Program-made: the position numbers and the translations under genes
Notes under the pieces: generated by a model
The model's input: only the letters and a program-made list of their open reading frames with translations
Databases searched by the model: none
Told to the model about the DNA's origin: nothing
Assembly: GCF_002286785.1 (NCBI RefSeq)
Contig: NZ_MUJY01000086.1
Coordinates: forward strand, 54,944 to 118,943
DNA: 64,000 nucleotides
Direction: 5' to 3'
From: Pseudomonas sp. PIC25
GTDB lineage: Bacteria; Pseudomonadota; Gammaproteobacteria; Pseudomonadales; Pseudomonadaceae
Shown: piece after piece, positions 58,448 through 64,000 of the stretch
How positions within the stretch are numbered: the first letter of the stretch is position 1
Layout: each line of letters opens with the position of its first letter

Positions 58448-58473
58448 AAAAAAACCCGCCGAAGCGGGTTTTT
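58448..58473. terminator. UUCG-loop terminator 3' of fadD1
   Basis: AAAACCCGC-CGAA-GCGGGTTTTT, read on the minus strand with a UUCG loop and T-run. It ends fadD1, 17 bases after its stop, and lies upstream of the chemoreceptor gene. A's and T's on both sides make it work in both directions. Confidence 0.85.
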
Positions 58474-58489
58474 CCGTCATCCCTAAGTC

Positions 58490-60178
58490 TTATTTCTTGC
58501 CGAGTTTCTTCAACTCTTCGTCACGCAACTCGCGACGCAGGATCTTGCCGACGTTGGTGGTCGGCAGGCTGTCGCGGAACTCGACGGACCTCGGCACCTT
58601 GTAGCCGGTGACATTGGCGCGCATGTGTTCCATCACCTGCTCCTTGGTCAGGCTCTCGCCCGGCTTGACCACCACGAAAACCTTGATCGCCTCGCCGGAC
58701 TTCTCGTCCGGCACGCCGATGGCCGCGCATTGCAACACGCCTGGCAGGGTCGCCAGCACGTCTTCCAGCTCGTTCGGGTACACGTTGAAGCCGGAGACCA
58801 GGATCATGTCCTTCTTGCGGTCGACGATGCGCATGTAGCCATCGTCCTGGATCACCGCAATGTCGCCGGTCTTCAGCCAGCCGTCGGCAGTGAGGATGTC
58901 GTCGGTGGCCTCCTGGCGCTGCCAGTAGCCCTTCATCACCTGCGGGCCCTTGACGCACAGCTCGCCAATGGCCCCCATGGGCAGGTCATTGCCTTCGTCG
59001 TCGATGACCTTGCACTGGGTCGACGGCAGCGGAATGCCGATGGTGCCGACCTGGATGTTCTGGAACGGGTTCACCGACACCACCGGGCTGGTCTCGGTCA
59101 TGCCGTAGCCTTCGCAGATCGGGCAGCCGGTGACTTCCTTCCAGCGCTCGGCCGTGGCCAGTTGCAACGCCATGCCGCCTGACAGGGTGAGCTTGAGCTG
59201 GGAGAAGTCGAGACGGCGGAAATCCTCGTTGTTGCACAGGGCGACGAACAAGGTGTTGAGGCCGACGAAGCCGGTGAAGCGATACTTTTCCAGGTCCCGG
59301 ATCATGCCCGGCAGGTCGCGCGGGTTGGTGATCAGGACGTTGTGGCAGCCGTTCAGCATCATCGCCATGCAATGGAAGGTGAAGGCGTAGATGTGGTACA
59401 GCGGCAGCGGCGCGACAACCGTCTCGCGGCCCTCGTCCAGGTTGGCGCCCATCAGCTCCTTGCACTGCAGCATGTTGGCGATCAGGTTGCGGTGGGTCAG
59501 CATAGCGCCCTTGGCCACCCCGGTGGTGCCGCCGGTGTATTGCAGCACGGCGACGTCGCCGCTGGCCGGGTTGGCTTCCTTCGGCGCCTTGCCGCGCCCC
59601 TTGGCCAGGGCCTCGGTGAGCTTCACCGCCTGCGGCAGGTTGTAGGCCGGCACCATCTTCTTCACGTACTTGACCACGCTGTTGACCAGCAGGCGCTTGA
59701 GCGGCGGCAGCATGTCGCCGACTTCGGTGACGATGACGTGGCGCACGCCAGTCTTCGGCAGGACTTCCTCGGCCAGGTGGGCCATGTTGGCCAGGCAGAC
59801 CAGCGCCTTGGCGCCGGAATCGTTGAACTGGTGCTCCATCTCCCGCGCGGTGTACAGCGGGTTGGTGTTGACCACGATGAAGCCGGCGCGCATCGCACCG
59901 AACACCACGACGGGGTACTGGAGGACGTTCGGCAACTGCACGGCGATGCGGTCGCCCGGTTGCAGGTCGGTGTGCTGTTGCAGGTAGGCGGCGAAGGCGC
60001 CGGAGAGCTCGTAGAGTTCGCCGTAGGTCAGGGTCTTGCCCAGGTTGCTGAAGGCAGGCTTGTCGGCAAAGCGTTGGCAGGACTGTTTCAGCACCGCCTG
60101 GATGTTCGGATACTGGTCGGGATCGATCTCGGCAGCGACCCCGACAGGGTACTTGTCCTTCCAGAAATTTTCGGTCAT
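58490..60178 (-). CDS. fadD1: Long-chain acyl-CoA synthetase FadD1
   Basis: The 562-residue enzyme equals P. aeruginosa FadD1 in length. AMP-binding motif YTGGTTGVAKG is at 214-224, GMTETSP (about 366-372) and the FACS motif region DGWLKTGDIAVIQDDG (about 437-452) follow. It activates long-chain fatty acids with ATP and CoA, at the inner membrane. It follows fadD2 in the same direction with a terminator between them. Confidence 0.94.
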   Translation of the reverse strand: MTENFWKDKYPVGVAAEIDPDQYPNIQAVLKQSCQRFADKPAFSNLGKTLTYGELYELSGAFAAYLQQHTDLQPGDRIAVQLPNVLQYPVVVFGAMRAGFIVVNTNPLYTAREMEHQFNDSGAKALVCLANMAHLAEEVLPKTGVRHVIVTEVGDMLPPLKRLLVNSVVKYVKKMVPAYNLPQAVKLTEALAKGRGKAPKEANPASGDVAVLQYTGGTTGVAKGAMLTHRNLIANMLQCKELMGANLDEGRETVVAPLPLYHIYAFTFHCMAMMLNGCHNVLITNPRDLPGMIRDLEKYRFTGFVGLNTLFVALCNNEDFRRLDFSQLKLTLSGGMALQLATAERWKEVTGCPICEGYGMTETSPVVSVNPFQNIQVGTIGIPLPSTQCKVIDDEGNDLPMGAIGELCVKGPQVMKGYWQRQEATDDILTADGWLKTGDIAVIQDDGYMRIVDRKKDMILVSGFNVYPNELEDVLATLPGVLQCAAIGVPDEKSGEAIKVFVVVKPGESLTKEQVMEHMRANVTGYKVPRSVEFRDSLPTTNVGKILRRELRDEELKKLGKK

Positions 60179-60328
60179 GGAAGCCCACTCCTGAGCACAG
60201 CTGGTATCACCGCGCGCGGCGGTTGTTGTTGTGTTTGCGGTCTTTTCTGTCGCAGACCGGCAAAAAAGCGCGCCGAGAGTAGCAGCTTTGCCAGGGTGGA
60301 ACCAGAGCCAGATACAGCCTCGCCAGTT

Positions 60329-60359
60329 AAAAAATGACCGAATCAATTGATTCGGTCAT
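60329..60359 (-). terminator. Terminator (26-bp perfect palindrome) between fadD2 and fadD1
   Basis: The arm ATGACCGAATCAA is followed at once by its exact reverse complement, then on the minus strand by TTTTTT. It lies 50 bases after the fadD2 stop, so it can end fadD2 and isolate fadD1; being perfectly symmetrical, it could also be a protein site. Confidence 0.7.
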
Positions 60360-60408
60360 TCATCATCACGACCGTCAATTCCTGACGGAACGGCTCAAGG
60401 TCGAGGAC

Positions 60409-62097
60409 TCAGGCGATATCCCGCAACTCGCGACGGAGAATCTTGCCTACCGGCGTCATCGGTAAGGCATCCTTGAGGACGATATGCTTGGGCACCTTGT
60501 AGCCGGTGAAGTTCTCCTTGCAGTAGGCCTTCAGCTCGTCCACCGTCAAGCCGGCCTCGCGCGGTACGACGAACAGCTTCACCGCCTCGCCGGATTTCTC
60601 GTCAGGCACACCGATGGCGGCGCAACTGGCCACCTTCGGATGGGCCATGACCACGTCCTCGATCTCGTTGGGATAGACATTGAAACCGGACACCAGGATC
60701 AGGTCCTTCTTGCGGTCGACGATGCGCACGAAGCCATCCGGATCGATCACCGCCACATCGCCGGTCTTCAGCCAGCCTTCGCTGTCGAGCACCTCGGCAG
60801 TGGCCTCCGGGCGCTGCCAGTAGCCCTTCATCACCTGCGGACCCTTGACGCACAGCTCACCGCGCTCGCCGATGCCCAGCTCGCGGCCCTCGTCGTCGAT
60901 GACCTTCAAGGCGGTACCCGGCACCGGGATGCCAACGGTGCCGAGGCGGGCCTTGTCGCCGTATGGGTTGGTGCTCACCACTGGCGACGTCTCGGTCAGG
61001 CCGTAGCCTTCCACCACCGCGCAGCCGGTCAGCGCCTGCCAGCGCTCGGCAGTGGCCTTGACCAGGGCGGTCCCGCCGGAGTTGGTGACCTTGAGGTTGG
61101 AAAAATCCAGGGTCTTGAACTCAGGGTGATCCATCAGCGCGACGAACAGGGTGTTCAGGCCGAGCAGCGCGGAGAAACGCCACTTCTTCAACTCCTTGAC
61201 GAAGCCGGCAATGTCGCGCGGGTTGGTGATCAGTACGTTGTGGTTGCCGTTGACCATCATGCACATGCAGTTCGCGGTGAAGGCATAGATGTGGTACAGC
61301 GGCAGCGGCGCGATCATCACCTCCTGCCCTTCCTTCATCAGCGGATGACCGTCGGGCCCTTCCTGGGACAGGCAAGCGTGTACCTGTTGCATGTTCGCCA
61401 CCAGGTTGCCGTGGGTCAGCATGGCGCCCTTGGCCACCCCGGTGGTGCCGCCGGTGTATTGCAGCACGGCGATGTCCTCGAGGCCGACCTTCACCGGCCG
61501 CAGTGCATGGCCGTGCCCCTGGCGCAGGGCGTCCTTGAAGGACACCGCCTGCGGCAGCTGATAGTCCGGAACCATCTTCTTCAGTTTCTTCACCGCCGTG
61601 TTGATCAGCCACCCCTTGAGGGCCGGCTGCATGTCGCCCATCCGCGCTTCGACGAGGAATTCGATGTCGGTGTCGGCCAGCACGTCCTGCACCAGCTTGC
61701 CGAACATGTTCAGGTAGACCAGCGCCCGCACGCCGGCATCCTTGAACTGGTGGCGCATCTCGCGGGCGGTGTACAGCGGGTTGGTATTGACCACGATCAG
61801 CCCAGCGCGCAGGGCGCCGAACACGGCGACCGGATACTGCAGGATATTCGGCATCTGCACGGCGATGCGGTCGCCCGGCTGCAGGTCGGTGTGCTGCTGC
61901 AGGTAGCCGGCGAAGGCGGCGGACAGGCGGTCCAACTCGGCATAGGTCAGGGTCACGCCGAGATTGCTGAAGGCCGGGCGATCGGCGAATTTCTTGCAGG
62001 AGCGCTCGAACACCTCGATCACCGACTTGTAGGCACCCAGGTCGATGTCGTTGGGCACGCCGGCGGGGCGCTTGTCGTTCCAGAAATCAGGTTGCAT
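60409..62097 (-). CDS. fadD2: Long-chain acyl-CoA synthetase FadD2
   Basis: A second 562-residue acyl-CoA synthetase, clearly paralogous to fadD1 (both share YTGGTTGVAKGAMLTH and a DPDGFVRIVDRKKDLI-type end). It is the PA3300 counterpart; in P. aeruginosa FadD1 prefers longer and FadD2 shorter chains. It diverges from the hydrolase gene at 62313. Confidence 0.94.
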   Translation of the reverse strand: MQPDFWNDKRPAGVPNDIDLGAYKSVIEVFERSCKKFADRPAFSNLGVTLTYAELDRLSAAFAGYLQQHTDLQPGDRIAVQMPNILQYPVAVFGALRAGLIVVNTNPLYTAREMRHQFKDAGVRALVYLNMFGKLVQDVLADTDIEFLVEARMGDMQPALKGWLINTAVKKLKKMVPDYQLPQAVSFKDALRQGHGHALRPVKVGLEDIAVLQYTGGTTGVAKGAMLTHGNLVANMQQVHACLSQEGPDGHPLMKEGQEVMIAPLPLYHIYAFTANCMCMMVNGNHNVLITNPRDIAGFVKELKKWRFSALLGLNTLFVALMDHPEFKTLDFSNLKVTNSGGTALVKATAERWQALTGCAVVEGYGLTETSPVVSTNPYGDKARLGTVGIPVPGTALKVIDDEGRELGIGERGELCVKGPQVMKGYWQRPEATAEVLDSEGWLKTGDVAVIDPDGFVRIVDRKKDLILVSGFNVYPNEIEDVVMAHPKVASCAAIGVPDEKSGEAVKLFVVPREAGLTVDELKAYCKENFTGYKVPKHIVLKDALPMTPVGKILRRELRDIA

Positions 62098-62312
62098 TGT
62101 TTTTGTCCTCTTACCTGAGCCTGTCTGGCCCGCGCATGCGGGGGTCTCGGGAACTTAGCAGCTCCGAGGCCGGGCGCAAATACTCCGGACAGCGTCATTG
62201 ACCGCGTGAATCACGGACTACTTCGAAGGCCACGGATCGGGTGTCGAATGGCTGGGAAAAGGCACGGTGCTGGCTCTACAATGCGGGCATCTTCCGGGCA
62301 CAAGGACCCGCC

Positions 62313-63272
62313 ATGCGCCACGACGCCTTCTGGCTGACCGCCAGCGATGCCGCTCCGCTGTATGTCAATCACTGGTCGCCCGAGCAGCCGCCCAGGGCGG
62401 TGGTGATGCTGGCGCACGGCATGGCCGAGCACAGCGGCCGCTATGCGCGCCTCGGTGAAGCCCTGGCGTCGGCCGGGTTCGCCCTTTACGGCCACGACCA
62501 ACGCGGCCATGGGCGCACCGCGCAACGCGGCGTGCTCGGACATTACGCCGATCATGACGGCTGGCAGCGGGTGATCGCCGACCTGGCCAACCTCAACCAC
62601 CATATTCGCCAGCAGCACCCGGACGCACCGATCTTCCTGCTCGGCCACAGCATGGGCAGTTACATCGGCCAGGCTTACCTGATGCGCCATAGCTGCAGCC
62701 TGCAAGGCGCGATCCTCTCCGGCTCCAACTTCCAGCCGCCGGCGCTTTACCGAGCGGCCCGGCAGGTGGCGCGCTTCGAGCGCTGGCGTCAGGGACCGGT
62801 GGGGCGTAGCGCACTAATCGAATTCCTGTCCTTCGGCTCCTTCAACAAAGCGTTCAAACCCAACCGCACGGCGTTCGACTGGCTGAGCCGCGACCCGGAC
62901 GAAGTCGACAAGTACGTCACCGACCCGCTGTGCGGCTTCCGCTGCACCAACCAGCTATGGATCGACCTGCTGGGCGGGCTGGAAGAAATCTCCCAAGAGA
63001 AGAATCTCGCGCAGATCGACCACGACCTGCCGCTGCTGGTCGTCGGCGGCGCGCGCGATCCGGTCAGCCAGGGCGTCCGCCTGGAAAAACTGGCCGAAGC
63101 CCTGTGCCGCGCCGGCCTGCGCAACGTCCAACTGAAGCTGTATCCCGACGCCCGTCACGAGCTGCTCAATGAAAGCAACCGCGACGAGGTGACCGCCTAC
63201 CTCATCGACTGGCTGGAACGAACCCTCGTCGCCGGCCGGCACTGTCCACTTCCGACCCAGGAGATTGCATGA
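62313..63272 (+). CDS. Alpha/beta hydrolase (monoacylglycerol lipase / S33-like)
   Basis: From the ATG at 62313 (AAGGA upstream) the 319-residue protein has the lid-type alpha/beta hydrolase features: AHGMAEHSGRYARL (about 34-47), GHDQRGHGRT (about 60-69) and the nucleophile GHSMGS (Ser about 113). The catalytic Asp is near GGARDPVS and the His near DARHEL. This matches monoacylglycerol-lipase-like proteins, PA3301 by position. It overlaps phaJ1 by four bases and may release fatty acids for the adjacent acyl-CoA synthetases. Confidence 0.85.
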   Translation: MRHDAFWLTASDAAPLYVNHWSPEQPPRAVVMLAHGMAEHSGRYARLGEALASAGFALYGHDQRGHGRTAQRGVLGHYADHDGWQRVIADLANLNHHIRQQHPDAPIFLLGHSMGSYIGQAYLMRHSCSLQGAILSGSNFQPPALYRAARQVARFERWRQGPVGRSALIEFLSFGSFNKAFKPNRTAFDWLSRDPDEVDKYVTDPLCGFRCTNQLWIDLLGGLEEISQEKNLAQIDHDLPLLVVGGARDPVSQGVRLEKLAEALCRAGLRNVQLKLYPDARHELLNESNRDEVTAYLIDWLERTLVAGRHCPLPTQEIA

Positions 63273-63739
63273 GCCAGGTCAAGAATTTCCCCTACGACAG
63301 CCTTGAAGTCGGCCAGCGCGCCAGCTTCGCCAAGACCGTGGAGGAGCGCGACATCCAGCTGTTCGCCGCGGTATCCGGCGACCGCAACCCGGTACACCTG
63401 GACGCCGAATACGCCGCCGGCACCCTGTTCAAGGAGCGCATCGCCCACGGCATGTTCAGCGGCGCGCTGATCAGCGCCGCCATCGCCTGCGAACTGCCCG
63501 GCCCGGGCACCATCTACCTCGGCCAGCAACTGCGTTTCACCCGCCCGGTCAAGCTGGGCGACAGCCTCAAGGTAGAGCTGGAAGTCCTGGAAAAACTGCC
63601 GAAGAACCGCGTGCGCATCGCCACCCGCGTGTTCAACCAGAACGACGAACAGGTGGTCGATGGCGAAGCCGAAGTGCTGGCGCCGAAGCAGGCATTGGCG
63701 GTGGAACTGCCGGAGCTGCCGCCGATTACCATTGGCTGA
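63269..63739 (+). CDS. phaJ1: (R)-specific enoyl-CoA hydratase PhaJ1 (MaoC domain)
   Basis: The 156-residue protein has the hydratase-2 motif with the active-site Asp and His: FAAVSGDRNPVHLD (about 31-44) and IAHGMFSGALI (about 56-66). It matches PhaJ1 of P. aeruginosa in length. It makes (R)-3-hydroxyacyl-CoA from beta-oxidation intermediates for polyhydroxyalkanoate or rhamnolipid synthesis. Its ATG overlaps the hydrolase stop. Confidence 0.92.
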   Translation: MSQVKNFPYDSLEVGQRASFAKTVEERDIQLFAAVSGDRNPVHLDAEYAAGTLFKERIAHGMFSGALISAAIACELPGPGTIYLGQQLRFTRPVKLGDSLKVELEVLEKLPKNRVRIATRVFNQNDEQVVDGEAEVLAPKQALAVELPELPPITIG

Positions 63740-63747
63740 GACCTCGC

Positions 63748-63915
63748 TTTCGGGTGGGAACGGATTCATCCGTGAGAGGGCTTGCCGGCCATCGCGAAAT
63801 GAATTCGCTTCCACACGCAGGACTTTGTAGGAGCGAGCTTGCTCGCGAATGCAGCACGCAAAAGCTTCGCCAGCAGAGCCGCCCCCAGCACGGCACACCG
63901 TGGGGCGAATTCATT
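63748..63915 (+). repeat. REP cluster to the end of the window
   Basis: GGATTCATCC-type and GCGAAATGAATTCGC-type palindromes, a GTAGGAGCGAGCTTGCTCGC copy (about 63827-63849), a facing degenerate copy (about 63866-63890) and a final GGGGCGAATTCATTGG (63902-63917). No gene is supported after phaJ1; the last 80 bases show nothing recognisable. Confidence 0.75.
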
Positions 63916-64000
63916 GGCTATGTCTGCGTTAGCTGTTGCAAGGGATAGAAGCCGAGCGATTCCTTCATGCAAATCAATGGGTTGAGCTCGTTTCCATAGC

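Overview
The window is a 64 kb piece of a high-GC chromosome. Gene content and order point to Pseudomonas, near the P. aeruginosa / P. nitroreducens / P. citronellolis branch. The tandem fadD1-fadD2 with phaJ1, the run oprO - hvfDCBA - anti-sigma - ECF sigma - KAS III, the run azoR - LysR - hydrolase - ppiA - ABC transporter, and the bra operon all match P. aeruginosa blocks known to me (from memory PA3299-3302, PA3280-3286, PA3223-3228, PA1070-1074). The blocks are joined in a different order, so it is a relative and not P. aeruginosa itself. There is no rRNA, tRNA, CRISPR array, phage or intact insertion sequence that I can see.

Positions 1-5556 hold a five-gene operon. It encodes a class III aminotransferase fused to a domain resembling cyanobacterial long-chain acyl-ACP reductase, two membrane fatty-acid desaturases, a PF10118 protein with a two-ExxH diiron-like pattern, and a free-standing DUF2156 transferase. 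This looks like an uncharacterised pathway to a long-chain, desaturated amine or an aminolipid, and it is the most novel item here. Positions 5.6-20 kb hold a small conserved protein, egtB-egtD (ergothioneine-type), a variant subtilase, a periplasmic binding protein, phosphorylcholine phosphatase, an enoyl-thioester reductase, a DEAD-box helicase, a CigR-like protein, a DHFR-like reductase, a Nudix hydrolase, a PilZ protein and an MFS transporter.

Positions 20-33 kb carry a MucR-type MHYT-GGDEF-EAL protein, a beta-hydroxyacid dehydrogenase, a PhnD-like (possibly selenate) ABC importer with two permeases, two small conserved proteins, and the branched-chain amino-acid importer braCDEFG. Positions 33-43 kb carry rarD, azoR with a LysR-type operator, a LysR regulator, a hydrolase, ppiA, an ABC exporter, a GNAT/FemAB-like protein and the phosphate-porin gene oprO. 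Two related MITE-like elements with 3-bp target duplications sit in this stretch.

Positions 42.6-47.2 kb, on the minus strand, hold a KAS III gene, an ECF sigma factor, a zinc-finger anti-sigma and a complete hvfABCD (bufferin-type) RiPP set whose precursor has three EGKCG motifs. A TGTAAC-N16-CGTC element lies in front of hvfA. The rest carries an AhpD-like protein with a divergent LysR, a secreted lipin-like (LNS2) protein, a LysE exporter, a GNAT enzyme, a lipoprotein, the helicase HrpA, a Cache chemoreceptor, fadD1, fadD2, an alpha/beta hydrolase and phaJ1. Many intergenic gaps are filled with Pseudomonas REP-type palindromes of two sequence classes.
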